Positions 8,431-18,119 of a DNA stretch of 64,000 bases are shown in pieces. The notes below the pieces were generated by a model. It ran no database searches and was not told where the DNA came from. It saw nothing but the letters and a program-made list of their open reading frames with translations. Source of the DNA: Sunxiuqinia sp965372405 (GTDB lineage Bacteria > Bacteroidota > Bacteroidia > Bacteroidales > Prolixibacteraceae); the NCBI GenBank assembly GCA_965372405.1, contig CBDVCE010000015.1:1-64000 (forward strand), given 5' to 3'. The translations under genes were made by a program, and so were the position numbers. Position 1 is the first letter of the stretch. Each line of letters opens with the position of its first letter.

Positions 8431-11289
8431 ATGATTAAAACTCATTTTGCAATATTGTTGTTATGTGTTTTTTCTATTTCTGTTTTAGGAAATAGAAAAC
8501 CAGTTTTGCATCATTATACTACTGAAGATGGTCTCTTCCATAATGAAATACGGCTGATTAGAAAAGCTGAAAATGGAATGCTTTGGCTTGGAACTCAAAA
8601 TGGCCTTTCTTCTTTTGATGGCTATCGATTCAATGTTTATAAGTACGATAGCAATAATCCCAATTCAATTTGCAGCGATAAAATTTATGCCTTAGAAACC
8701 TCTTCTACTGGTTTGGTTTGGGTTGGAACAACCATTGGTTTGTGTGCACTAAATCCTCTTACCGGATCATCTGAAGCATTCCCAGATACATTCGATATTG
8801 AGACTCAGTTATCTACATCTTTTATTAATACGTTATTGGAAGACCGATCTGGTTATTTATGGATTTCATGTAATACCGGAAATTATCGGTACTCGGTTAA
8901 TCACAACACGATGGAAGAAATACTTCCAAAGAAACATGTGAAAAGTTATTATGAAGGACGTGAGGGTATTTTCTGGGTTTGTCATGGGAGAGTGGTAAGT
9001 AAATATGATCGTAAAACTGATAAAATTCTTGTCAGCTATCCGTATAATATAAGTAAACTTTATACTGACCGATTTGGCGTTTTGTGGGGAGTTGGAGATA
9101 ATGGACTTTATCGGTACATGCCTGGGAAATCCGATTTTGAATGGGTTTCGCATGTTAAATCGAGTTTGAGAAGCGGCTTTGATTCAATTGGAGAAGATAA
9201 AGATGGAAGATTACTGCTGGGAGTTTATGCTGGTGGAGTTACCATTTATGATCCAAAGAATAATGAAGTTAGTCATTTGATTGCTTACCCTGAGGAGCAA
9301 TATGCTTTAAGCAGTAATGATGTGTATGATATATTTTCAGATGAATCGGGTGTTGTTTTGATTGGCACACAGGAAGGTTTGGACGTTTATGATTGGTCCA
9401 GACAACGCTTTTTAAAATGGAATCATTCTCCTGATAATCCAGATGGTTTGAGTAATAGCTTTATACAATATATCTACCGTGATCAAAAAAAACAGCTTTG
9501 GTTGGGAACTCGTGATAACGGCTTAGAACGGTTAAAGTCTGATGCAAATATTGTGGCACCATCTTTTGAGCATTTTCCACCTGGGAATGCATATGGAGAA
9601 TTATCAGGAAACTATATAACAGGAATCCTTGAAGATTCAAAAGATAGATTTTGGGTAGCGTCATGGGGGGGTGGGCTCAATTTAAAAGAATCAGGAAGTG
9701 ATCAATGGATTAATTTTCGGAATAATAAGAATGATGAAAGTAGTATTTCAAATAATGGTGTTATATCAATTCTGGAAGATCGTAGGGGAAGAATTTGGGT
9801 TGGGACATTAGGCGGATTAAACCGCTTAGTTTCAGACGATGAAGGCGAGTATTCATTTAAGAACTTTAAACATATTCCCGATGATTCATTGTCTATTAGT
9901 AGAAATGGAATCTTTAAAGTGTTTGAGGATTCGAAAGGTCGAATTTGGTTGGCCGTCACTGAAGGTGGACTAAATCTAATTCAGGAAGAAGCTGAAGGGA
10001 AAGTTTGGTTTAAACACTTTAGACACGATCCGAAAAATCCTCGAAGTATTAGTAATGATGAGGTTTATATAATCTTTGAAGACAGCAAACATCGACTTTG
10101 GGTTGGAACTTCTTTAAAAGGGTTTAATCGTGTTTTTGAAGAAGTGGATTCAGATGGGAAATCCAAATTTTGGTTTAAATCATATCAGGAACAGGATGGC
10201 TTGTCTGATAATGAAGTTAATGCCATTCTGGAAGATGATTTTGGATATTTATGGATTTCTACGAATAGTGGGATTTCAAAATTTGATCCTGAAAGTGAAA
10301 CCTTTGTCAGTTACGCTGAATATGACGGGGTTTTAAAAGGTAAGTTTCGTAAAAATGCAGCATGGAAAGATGAAGACGGCACCATGTTTTTTGGTGGAGT
10401 TGCTGGAGTAAATATATTTAACCCTACACATTTTGAGAAAAATGAAATACCACCGAATCCAATAATCACAGGTGTTATAATTGATGGAAAACAATATTTT
10501 GAAAATGATAGTTTGGAAGGTAAACTATTATTTAATCGGGATGATTCTGGAGACTTAGTGTTGAACTTACCTGCTGAGTTTAATCGTTTTAAGTTGCAGT
10601 TCTCGGCAATGTCTTATTCAAGTTCAAGAAGAAATCAATACCAATGGAAATTGAATGGTTTTGATGCTGATTGGCAACAATATGAAGGTGCAGAACCCGA
10701 ATTAATATACAATGCTTTAGAGTCCAGAGAATATGATTTGCAAATTAAGGCAGCTAATAATGATGGAGTTTGGGGAAATCTTCCTGTGAGAATGAGAGTT
10801 AATATTAGTTCAGATGGAAAGAATAAAACAGCAATAGCGTTTGGTGCTTTAGTTCTAATTATTTTTGTTTTAGGAATTGTGGCTCTTGTTCAGAAAAAAG
10901 CGAAAAATATAACCAAAAAGAAAGCACCTGTTTTCGCTACAGATGCTGATAAGAAGTTGATTGTCCAGTTGAATTTAGTCATGGAGGAAAAGAAGTTATA
11001 TCTCGATAGTAAAATTGGTCTCAATGATTTGGCTGATGAAATCAACATTACCCCAAATCAACTTTCGGCTTTGCTTAATGATGCGATTGGTAAACCGTTT
11101 TATGATTACGTAAATGAGTTTCGTATTGAAGAAGTAAAAAGGCGTTTGGTCGATCCAAATCAGAAGAAACAAACAATTTTGGCCATTGCATGGGATTGTG
11201 GTTTTAACTCAAAATCTGCTTTCAATCGTGTGTTTAAGATTAATACAGGCAATACTCCCTCCGAATTCCAGAAAAAACATCTTTCCTAA
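8431..11289 (+). CDS. Membrane propeller sensor with AraC-type DNA-binding domain
   Basis: A 952-residue protein. A signal peptide (1-20) leads into about 14 Reg_prop repeats (to about residue 690) with the recurring pattern W(V/L)GT..GL and ED..G.LW. A Y_Y_Y domain follows (FKLQFSAMSYSSSRRNQYQWKLNG...), then one transmembrane segment (about 796-820) and a C-terminal AraC/HTH_18 domain (about 840-952, LADEINITPNQLSALLNDAIG and IAWDCGFNSKSAFNRVFK). Hybrid two-component systems of Bacteroidota have the same sensor plus kinase and receiver domains; both are missing here. It would therefore couple periplasmic glycan sensing to DNA binding in one polypeptide. It precedes the carbohydrate genes it probably controls. 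Confidence 0.92.
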   Translation: MIKTHFAILLLCVFSISVLGNRKPVLHHYTTEDGLFHNEIRLIRKAENGMLWLGTQNGLSSFDGYRFNVYKYDSNNPNSICSDKIYALETSSTGLVWVGTTIGLCALNPLTGSSEAFPDTFDIETQLSTSFINTLLEDRSGYLWISCNTGNYRYSVNHNTMEEILPKKHVKSYYEGREGIFWVCHGRVVSKYDRKTDKILVSYPYNISKLYTDRFGVLWGVGDNGLYRYMPGKSDFEWVSHVKSSLRSGFDSIGEDKDGRLLLGVYAGGVTIYDPKNNEVSHLIAYPEEQYALSSNDVYDIFSDESGVVLIGTQEGLDVYDWSRQRFLKWNHSPDNPDGLSNSFIQYIYRDQKKQLWLGTRDNGLERLKSDANIVAPSFEHFPPGNAYGELSGNYITGILEDSKDRFWVASWGGGLNLKESGSDQWINFRNNKNDESSISNNGVISILEDRRGRIWVGTLGGLNRLVSDDEGEYSFKNFKHIPDDSLSISRNGIFKVFEDSKGRIWLAVTEGGLNLIQEEAEGKVWFKHFRHDPKNPRSISNDEVYIIFEDSKHRLWVGTSLKGFNRVFEEVDSDGKSKFWFKSYQEQDGLSDNEVNAILEDDFGYLWISTNSGISKFDPESETFVSYAEYDGVLKGKFRKNAAWKDEDGTMFFGGVAGVNIFNPTHFEKNEIPPNPIITGVIIDGKQYFENDSLEGKLLFNRDDSGDLVLNLPAEFNRFKLQFSAMSYSSSRRNQYQWKLNGFDADWQQYEGAEPELIYNALESREYDLQIKAANNDGVWGNLPVRMRVNISSDGKNKTAIAFGALVLIIFVLGIVALVQKKAKNITKKKAPVFATDADKKLIVQLNLVMEEKKLYLDSKIGLNDLADEINITPNQLSALLNDAIGKPFYDYVNEFRIEEVKRRLVDPNQKKQTILAIAWDCGFNSKSAFNRVFKINTGNTPSEFQKKHLS

Positions 11290-11474
11290 TTATTATTGAT
11301 ATATAGTCTGTTACGAGTCCTTTTGCTCAAAAGAACGATTAATTATGTCCTGTTATTTCCAGTAGGTCGACTTTGATGTTGAGCTGGTGTAAGTTTGTTA
11401 TCACCTGTTTGAGATTAAGAGTTTCTTATTGATAATATAGTATTTGTTCTAAGTAATCTAAACCAACTAAATCT

Positions 11475-13628
11475 ATGAAGCTATTTTCTTTATTACCTGT
11501 TTTTTTATTGATGATTGTTTTGGTTTCTTGTCAGCCTACAGAGGAAACCAGTGAAGATATTCAGTGTCCAATATGGAAGAAAGAATTATCTGGTGTGTGG
11601 AAATCTACTGTCAATAATCCTGATGATTTTAATTTGTTGTCGATTAGTAATAAAAAGCCACGCACTGAAGCTATAGATAAAATAGCTGATGCCCCAATAC
11701 CATTAGATCTTAATGAAATTGAGGCCTTTACGAAAAATGGTAAAACTTATCTTCGGTTTCCACTTGAAAAAGGGGAGCAATTATATGGATTTGGATTAAA
11801 CTTTAAAACTGTACGGCAACGTGGACATATTTTGCGTTTACATGTTGATCACTATGGAGGCAGGGATAATGGACGTACACATGCTCCTGTTCCATTTTTC
11901 GTGTCGGATCGTGGGTATGGTGTGTTAATTAATGCCGCACGTTATATTGATGTTTATGCAGGTTCTGGAATAACAAAAGATAGCAAGAATCCTCCGGTAA
12001 CCCGTGATAGAAACACAGATCGAGATTGGGAAGGAAATCCGTATTCTGATAATCTGGAGTTTGTAATTCCAGAGAATGGTGTTGAGCTTATCATGTTTAC
12101 AGGAAAAAATATGATGGAGGTTGTTCAGCGTTTTAACTTGTATTGTGGTGGTGGTTTTATACCTCCAAAATGGGGATTAGGTTTTTGGCAACGTACGCCA
12201 ACCCTATATTCTGATGATGATATTCGTAATGAAGTTAAAGGATTTGAAACTAAAAACTTCCCATTGGATGTAATTGGATTAGAACCAGGTTGGCACAGTA
12301 AAGCTTATCCATGTACGTTTGAATGGGATAAGGGACGATATCCAGACCCAAAAGGATTTGCAAAAGAAATGGCTCAAAAAGGAGTTAACTTAAATTTATG
12401 GTGTAACCCATATTTATGGCCCGATTCCAAACTGGACAAACAAATGAGTTCATACACTGGGTCTCATACTGTTTGGTGTGGAACTATTCCAGACTTTACA
12501 ATTCCAGAGGCTCGATCAATTATGCAAACTCACCTGAAAAAGAATCAGCTAGATATTGGTGTTAGCGGTTTTAAGATCGATGAAGTAGATGGTTTTGATG
12601 AGTGGTTGTGGCCCGATGTGGCAACTTTCCCTTCAGGTCATGATGCTGAACAAATGCGCCAGACTTATGGTAATCAGGTGATGAGAGTTACAGATGAAAT
12701 TTACCGGGAAAAGAATGAAAGAACTTATGGATTAATTCGTGCTGCAAATGCTGGTTCTGTTTCATATCCATACGTAATTTATAATGACTACTATAGTCAC
12801 CAGGACTTTATAACTGCCTTAATTAATTCAGGGTTCAGTGGTTTGCTATGGACTCCTGAAGTTCGTGCAAGTGGTTCTTCTGAAGAATGGGTTCGCCGTA
12901 TGCAGTCAGTTTGTTTCTCACCTATGGCTATGATCAATGCATGGGCTGACGGAACTAAGCCCTGGTCTTTTGCTGATGTTTATGAATCTTGCCAGGATGT
13001 TGCTTTTTTACGCATGCAGCTATTGCCATATATCTATTCAACTTTTGCACAATATTATTTCGAAGGCAAACCACCATTTCGCGCTATGGAATTGGAAGAA
13101 GGATATGTGAGTAAAGAAGAAAACATCAAGGGAAAACTTGATGCTACAGACAACCCTTATGAGAAAGCCATCAAAAATGAAATGAAAGACCAGTACATGA
13201 TGGGTGACTTTATCCTTGTTGCTCCTGTCTTTAATAACCAGAAAGAGCGCACAGTTGTACTTCCGCAAGGAAACTGGTATGATTTTTATACTGGTGAGTT
13301 AGCAGGAAATGGTGAAGTTATTACTATCGAACCAAGCCTGGAGGAAATACCGTTGTTTGTAAAAGATGGTGCTATCATTCCAATGATCCCAAAAATTAGG
13401 CAAACATCGGAATGGACCAATGATTTACCAATTGAGCTTCGTGTTTATGGAGAGAAAGATGGAGCGTTTCAGTTGTATAATGACGATGGTAAGACCTATA
13501 ATTATGAGAACGGAGATTATTCCCTTTTTAATCTTTCAGTAAAAGATGGAAAAGGAATTGTTGGAGTAGCTGAAGGAAAAGCATCTGCAACTGATTATCA
13601 GTTCACATGGAGCTACTTCTCAAAATAA
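11475..13628 (+). CDS. GH31 glycoside hydrolase, lipoprotein
   Basis: A 717-residue lipoprotein (lipobox LVSC, Cys19). The N-terminal beta-sandwich (about 80-220, YGFGLNFKTVRQRGH) is followed by the GH31 catalytic barrel (PPKWGLGFWQRTPTLYSDDDI). The nucleophile is probably D369 in GFKIDEVDG. The acid/base Asp probably lies in VIYNDYYSHQDF. A C-terminal beta domain (VLPQGNWYDFYTGE) is typical of the family. Known GH31 activities include alpha-glucosidase, alpha-xylosidase and alpha-galactosidase; the altered nucleophile context (DEVDG rather than DxNE) leaves the specificity open. A strong terminator follows, so it is separate from the next operon. Confidence 0.92.
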   Translation: MKLFSLLPVFLLMIVLVSCQPTEETSEDIQCPIWKKELSGVWKSTVNNPDDFNLLSISNKKPRTEAIDKIADAPIPLDLNEIEAFTKNGKTYLRFPLEKGEQLYGFGLNFKTVRQRGHILRLHVDHYGGRDNGRTHAPVPFFVSDRGYGVLINAARYIDVYAGSGITKDSKNPPVTRDRNTDRDWEGNPYSDNLEFVIPENGVELIMFTGKNMMEVVQRFNLYCGGGFIPPKWGLGFWQRTPTLYSDDDIRNEVKGFETKNFPLDVIGLEPGWHSKAYPCTFEWDKGRYPDPKGFAKEMAQKGVNLNLWCNPYLWPDSKLDKQMSSYTGSHTVWCGTIPDFTIPEARSIMQTHLKKNQLDIGVSGFKIDEVDGFDEWLWPDVATFPSGHDAEQMRQTYGNQVMRVTDEIYREKNERTYGLIRAANAGSVSYPYVIYNDYYSHQDFITALINSGFSGLLWTPEVRASGSSEEWVRRMQSVCFSPMAMINAWADGTKPWSFADVYESCQDVAFLRMQLLPYIYSTFAQYYFEGKPPFRAMELEEGYVSKEENIKGKLDATDNPYEKAIKNEMKDQYMMGDFILVAPVFNNQKERTVVLPQGNWYDFYTGELAGNGEVITIEPSLEEIPLFVKDGAIIPMIPKIRQTSEWTNDLPIELRVYGEKDGAFQLYNDDGKTYNYENGDYSLFNLSVKDGKGIVGVAEGKASATDYQFTWSYFSK

Positions 13629-13652
13629 GCTTATAAACCCAACATATCAAAT

Positions 13653-13702
13653 AAATCAGGGAAATAGCTGAGCAATTTAATTGCTCAGCTTCCCTGATTT
13701 TA
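13653..13702 (+). terminator. Strong terminator hairpin after GH31 gene
   Basis: Long paired arms: AATCAGGGAA with TTCCCTGATT and AGCTGAGCAA with TTGCTCAGCT (inner AT unpaired), ending in TTTTAT. It is the most stable hairpin in this part of the window. Confidence 0.85.
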
Positions 13703-13790
13703 TAGATTATTAAATAGAACACGCTTTATAAAGAGTTCAATTTATGTGTTATGGTTAGTTTTTTATCAATTAGAATTAAAAGAGATAGCT

Positions 13791-16583
13791 ATGAATAAAT
13801 TTTCAAAAAGAATAAATATTCTTCTTTTACTGCTTGTAATTGGTACTATAAGCAATGCACAAACAGTTGTAGAACTTCAAAACTTACAAATTTCATTAGC
13901 ACAACAAACGTATAGTGCTCCGGTTAAAAACAAATCAGTAACTGGTGAGGAATTGTCTATTGCTGGAGAAAAATTTTCAAAAGGAATTGGAGTTCATTCA
14001 AAGTCGATTATTAAAATAAAAATGAATAATGGCAGTTTATTTACAGCTAAAGTAGGTGTAAATGATTCGCATATTGATTATCAAAAAGAGACTGTTAAAT
14101 CAATTCCATTAACCGATGGAAAACGAATGTTTTATGATGTAACCGAAACCAGAAAACAATTTATTGGGGTTGAGGGAGCAAGCGGAACAGTTGATATAGG
14201 AAGTGTTGTTTTTAAGCTTGTTCATAATGGCAAAGAGGTTTACAATAGCGGAATCATGCGTAGGGGCGATAAAACCAAAGAAGTAAATGTAGCTGTTAAG
14301 CGAGGAGTTTTGGAGATGATTGTTGAAAATGGAGGCGACAGTGAAAGTGGTGACCATGCTGTCTGGATTAATCCCCAAATTGAATATTTTGAAATTGCAC
14401 CAGTTATTGCTGAAATTGATTTTGTAGGTGAAAAGCTGGAGCAATCAAAAGAAGTGAATCAAAAACTAACTCAATTAATTCAAGAACTTCCAGAGATTAA
14501 ATTGCCTTTGTCTCAACCTGATTTTGACTGGTTGGTGGATAATAAAAAAGCAAAAGCCGCTGTGTACAGCGCTGGAAATAACAAAGACATCGTTTTTTCC
14601 AATGGTTTAATAGCTCGTATTTTTCGTGTATCACCAAATCTGGCAACAATCGATTTTGTGAACCAGATGACTGGTGAAAGTTTGTTACGTGGAGTTTCAA
14701 ATGAAGGAACGCTAACTATTGATGGTAAGAATTACACAATAGGTGGATTAAGTAAACAACCTGAATACGCTTACACACTTATGAAATGGGTTGATGAGCT
14801 ATCTGCAACTCCGAACTCATTTGTGATTCAGGATTTTTCGGTTCAAGAACTAACAGACCGAATGGAATGGAAACGGGTTCGTTGGGCTGCAAATAAAAAA
14901 ATGCCAACTGGTAAAGAATTGACCTTCACTCTTTCAAAAGACGATGTTATTGTCAAAGTACATTTTGCTTTATATGATGGTCTGCCAACTATTAGTAAGT
15001 GGATTGAGGTAATCAATGAAGGAGATTTACTTGTGCAGTTAAACAGTTTTAAGTTGGAGCAACTAGCCATGGTTGAAGGAGAAAATTTGGTTGATATTCC
15101 AGAACACTGGGTAAAACCAAATATTCATATTGAAACAGATTATGCATTTGGAGCTATGCAACAAAAAACATCAGATAAAACAACCTATTGGGAAACTGAT
15201 CCGAGATACACTTCACAAACAAATTATCCATTGCAGTTACCATGTATTCTGGAAGTAAAACCACCATTAGGACCAGATACCGGTATTTCTGCTGGTGGAT
15301 CATTAAGTAGTTTCAGAGTTTGGGAAACAATAATGGATACTCGTGATGAGGAAAGAAGTGGAATGTTTATTCGGAAGTTATACCGTACTATTTCGCCATG
15401 GACAACGGAAAATCCAATCTTTTTGCATCTCACATCAACCAAAGTTGAGACTGTTAAAGCAGCAATTAATCAATGTGCCGAAGTTGGTTATGAAATGATA
15501 ATTCTAAGTTTTGGTAGTGGTCTTAATATGGAAGATGAGTCTGAAGAAAATTACAGAAAATTTAAGGAGTTGAGGGAATATGCCAATGCGAAAGGCATTG
15601 AGTTGGGAGGATATTCACTGCTCTCAAGCAGATGGATAAGTGATGAGGTTGATGTAATTAATCCGAAAACTGGAAAACGTGGAGGAATGATTTTTGGTTC
15701 TTCGCCATGTTTAAGTAGCGAGTGGGGCTATGATTATTTCAGAAAACTGAAGAAGTTTTTCACGAAAACAGGCATGCAGGTTTTTGAAAATGATGGTTCG
15801 TATCCTGGAAATGTTTGTGCTTCCACATCTCATACTCATCACGATGGATTAGGCGATTCGCAGTGGAAACAATATGCACAAATACAAGGGCTTTACAAAT
15901 GGATGCGTTCAGAGGGAATTTATATGAACGTACCAGACTTTTATGTGAATTCAGGAACAAATAAAACGGGTATTGGATACCGCGAAGTAAACTGGTCACT
16001 TCCGCGTGATAGACAATTGGTACTTGGACGTACAAATATTTACGATGGTTTATGGGATCGAATTCCAAGTATGTGCTGGACTTTTGTACCGCTTACTCAG
16101 TATCATGGAGGAGGTGCGGCAGCAACAATGGAGCCATTGAAAGATCACTTGCTCGATTATGAAAATCAGATGATGCAAAACTATGGTTCGGGTGTGCAGG
16201 CTTGTTACCGAGGTCCAAGATTATACGATGCTCCAGAAACAAAAGAGCTTGTAGCAAAAGTGATTGATTGGTATAAAAAATACCGCAATATATTGAACAG
16301 TGATATTATTCATTTGCACAGACCTTCTGGAAAGGATTGGGATGGATTCATGCATGTAAATCCAAATTTAAAAGAAAAAGGTTTGGTGATGGTTTTCAAT
16401 CCTACTGATGACGAAATGATCCGAAATATTAAACTTCCGCTTTATTATACTGGAATAAATGAAACTGTGAATATTAGAGAGAAAGAAGGAAAAGCAAAGT
16501 TGCATAAACTCGCAAGAGATTACAGCGTAAATATATCGGTTACTATACCAGCTAACTCTTACACTTGGTTGGTTTTAGAATAG
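13791..16583 (+). CDS. NPCBM-domain glycoside hydrolase-like protein
   Basis: The start at 13791 gives a 930-residue protein with a signal peptide (MNKFSKRINILLLLLV...ISNAQ); a longer reading from 13746 would put 15 unlikely residues before it. Residues about 20-205 form an NPCBM carbohydrate-binding domain (FSKGIGVHSKSII, VGVNDSHIDY). The C-terminal half looks like a clan GH-D TIM barrel, as in alpha-galactosidases: YEMIILSFGSGLNMED, AKGIELGGYSLLSSRW, FENDGSYPGNVCAS and YMNVPDFYVNSGTNKTGIGYRE. In that reading the Asp of ENDGSYPG would be the nucleophile. I cannot place it in GH27, GH36 or GH97 with confidence. It opens a four-gene operon ending with GH2. Confidence 0.75.
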   Translation: MNKFSKRINILLLLLVIGTISNAQTVVELQNLQISLAQQTYSAPVKNKSVTGEELSIAGEKFSKGIGVHSKSIIKIKMNNGSLFTAKVGVNDSHIDYQKETVKSIPLTDGKRMFYDVTETRKQFIGVEGASGTVDIGSVVFKLVHNGKEVYNSGIMRRGDKTKEVNVAVKRGVLEMIVENGGDSESGDHAVWINPQIEYFEIAPVIAEIDFVGEKLEQSKEVNQKLTQLIQELPEIKLPLSQPDFDWLVDNKKAKAAVYSAGNNKDIVFSNGLIARIFRVSPNLATIDFVNQMTGESLLRGVSNEGTLTIDGKNYTIGGLSKQPEYAYTLMKWVDELSATPNSFVIQDFSVQELTDRMEWKRVRWAANKKMPTGKELTFTLSKDDVIVKVHFALYDGLPTISKWIEVINEGDLLVQLNSFKLEQLAMVEGENLVDIPEHWVKPNIHIETDYAFGAMQQKTSDKTTYWETDPRYTSQTNYPLQLPCILEVKPPLGPDTGISAGGSLSSFRVWETIMDTRDEERSGMFIRKLYRTISPWTTENPIFLHLTSTKVETVKAAINQCAEVGYEMIILSFGSGLNMEDESEENYRKFKELREYANAKGIELGGYSLLSSRWISDEVDVINPKTGKRGGMIFGSSPCLSSEWGYDYFRKLKKFFTKTGMQVFENDGSYPGNVCASTSHTHHDGLGDSQWKQYAQIQGLYKWMRSEGIYMNVPDFYVNSGTNKTGIGYREVNWSLPRDRQLVLGRTNIYDGLWDRIPSMCWTFVPLTQYHGGGAAATMEPLKDHLLDYENQMMQNYGSGVQACYRGPRLYDAPETKELVAKVIDWYKKYRNILNSDIIHLHRPSGKDWDGFMHVNPNLKEKGLVMVFNPTDDEMIRNIKLPLYYTGINETVNIREKEGKAKLHKLARDYSVNISVTIPANSYTWLVLE

Positions 16584-16612
16584 ATAATTATTGTTCTTTA
16601 AAAATAGACGTG

Positions 16613-18085
16613 ATGAAAAAAACGAATGTATTATTTCTAACTGTCATTTTACTTTTATGTGGGTTTATTAGTAATGCTATAGAAAAAGAAAAGAAAACAA
16701 ATTTCATACAGATTCTGACTGACGATCAGGGCTGGGGTGATCTTGGTTCTTTTGGGCATGACTTTATTCAAACTCCACACATCGATCAACTTGCAAAAGA
16801 AGGTATAAAATTCACCAACTGTTATTCTGCTGATGGTGTTTGTTCTCCTTCACGAGCAGCTATTTTAACAGGTCGAACTCCTTATCGTAATGGAGTTTAC
16901 CGGTGGGTTCCTGCTAAGCATTTTTGTTATTTGCGAGAAAGCGAAATAACCTTGCCTCAATTATTACAAGAAAATGGTTATCAAACAGCACATTTTGGGA
17001 AATGGCATTTAAGCTATTATTCAGAAACAAGAATTGGGAAATCTGAAGATTTCAAAGATTTTAGCTGGGGACATCCAGACCAACCAACAATGAAAGAATA
17101 TGGATATGACTATTACTTTGCAACAGGAAATGTTGCCAGACCAAATCATAAAAACCCATTAAACTTTTTTCTCAATGGAAAACCTATGGGGAAAATGGAA
17201 GGATTTTCAGCACAGATAGTGGCAACAGAAATAGTTAAATGGTTGAAAGAACATCGAAAAGATGATAAACCTTTTTTTATGACATTGTGGTTTCATGAAC
17301 CTCATGGTCCTATAAATAGTGATCCGGAATTCATCAAACGATACGATAAAATAAAGGATAAAAGTTTTCAGCAGTATTTGGCAAATGTTACCCAAATTGA
17401 TGAGGCTGTAGGGGAGATTGTTAATACATTGAAAGAACAAGGAATTTACAACGAAACACTTATTTGGTATACCAGCGATAATGGCCCTGCTGGACCGCAT
17501 GAATACGGAACATTTAATAATAGTGACCATGTATATGGACATCATCGCTCACGTGGAAGTACTGGTGGTTTAAGAGGAAGGAAAAGTCATACACACGAAG
17601 GAGGAATCAGAGTTCCTGGAATTATTTCATGGCCAAAAGGTTTGGAAGAGAATTCTGTAAAAGGTGGCGGAATTGTTGGAGAACCGATAATTGGATCAGA
17701 TATATTTCCAACGATACTAGATATTACTGGTATTAAACTTCCCAATGATCGAGTGTTGGATGGTACATCAATACTTCCAATTCTGGAAGGCAAGAAAGTA
17801 AAACGTAAAAAACCATTGTACTGGAGAAATAACAGTCATTATTTTCGTGTTGCTATTCGGGATGGAGACTGGAAATTGGTTTGTAATTCAGAACGCACCG
17901 AATTTGAACTATACAATTTAGCAATTGACCAACGAGAAACCACTGATATATCTGCTCACAATCCTAAACGGTTTGAAAGGATGAAAAAGGAGCTGATCGA
18001 ATATGACAATGAGGTACTCAACGAAGGACCAAAATGGTGGAACAGAGAGAAGAGACTCAAAGAAATAATGCCCGATTACAATTAA
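16613..18085 (+). CDS. Secreted S1-type sulfatase
   Basis: I use the ATG at 16613 (490 residues), which gives a proper signal peptide (MKKTNVLFLTVILLLCGFISNA); an earlier in-frame ATG at 16565 lies inside the previous gene. The formylglycine site is C77 in GVCSPSRAAILTGR, with LTDDQGWGDLG supplying metal-binding Asp residues and GKWHLSYY and TSDNGPAGPHEYG completing the active site. It would remove sulfate esters from a polysaccharide in the periplasm. Maturation needs an anaerobic or FGE-type sulfatase-modifying enzyme, not present in the window. It is the second gene of the 13791-22988 operon. Confidence 0.94.
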   Translation: MKKTNVLFLTVILLLCGFISNAIEKEKKTNFIQILTDDQGWGDLGSFGHDFIQTPHIDQLAKEGIKFTNCYSADGVCSPSRAAILTGRTPYRNGVYRWVPAKHFCYLRESEITLPQLLQENGYQTAHFGKWHLSYYSETRIGKSEDFKDFSWGHPDQPTMKEYGYDYYFATGNVARPNHKNPLNFFLNGKPMGKMEGFSAQIVATEIVKWLKEHRKDDKPFFMTLWFHEPHGPINSDPEFIKRYDKIKDKSFQQYLANVTQIDEAVGEIVNTLKEQGIYNETLIWYTSDNGPAGPHEYGTFNNSDHVYGHHRSRGSTGGLRGRKSHTHEGGIRVPGIISWPKGLEENSVKGGGIVGEPIIGSDIFPTILDITGIKLPNDRVLDGTSILPILEGKKVKRKKPLYWRNNSHYFRVAIRDGDWKLVCNSERTEFELYNLAIDQRETTDISAHNPKRFERMKKELIEYDNEVLNEGPKWWNREKRLKEIMPDYN

Positions 18086-18119
18086 AATAAATACTACTAC
18101 AACTATAATAAAAACGAAA

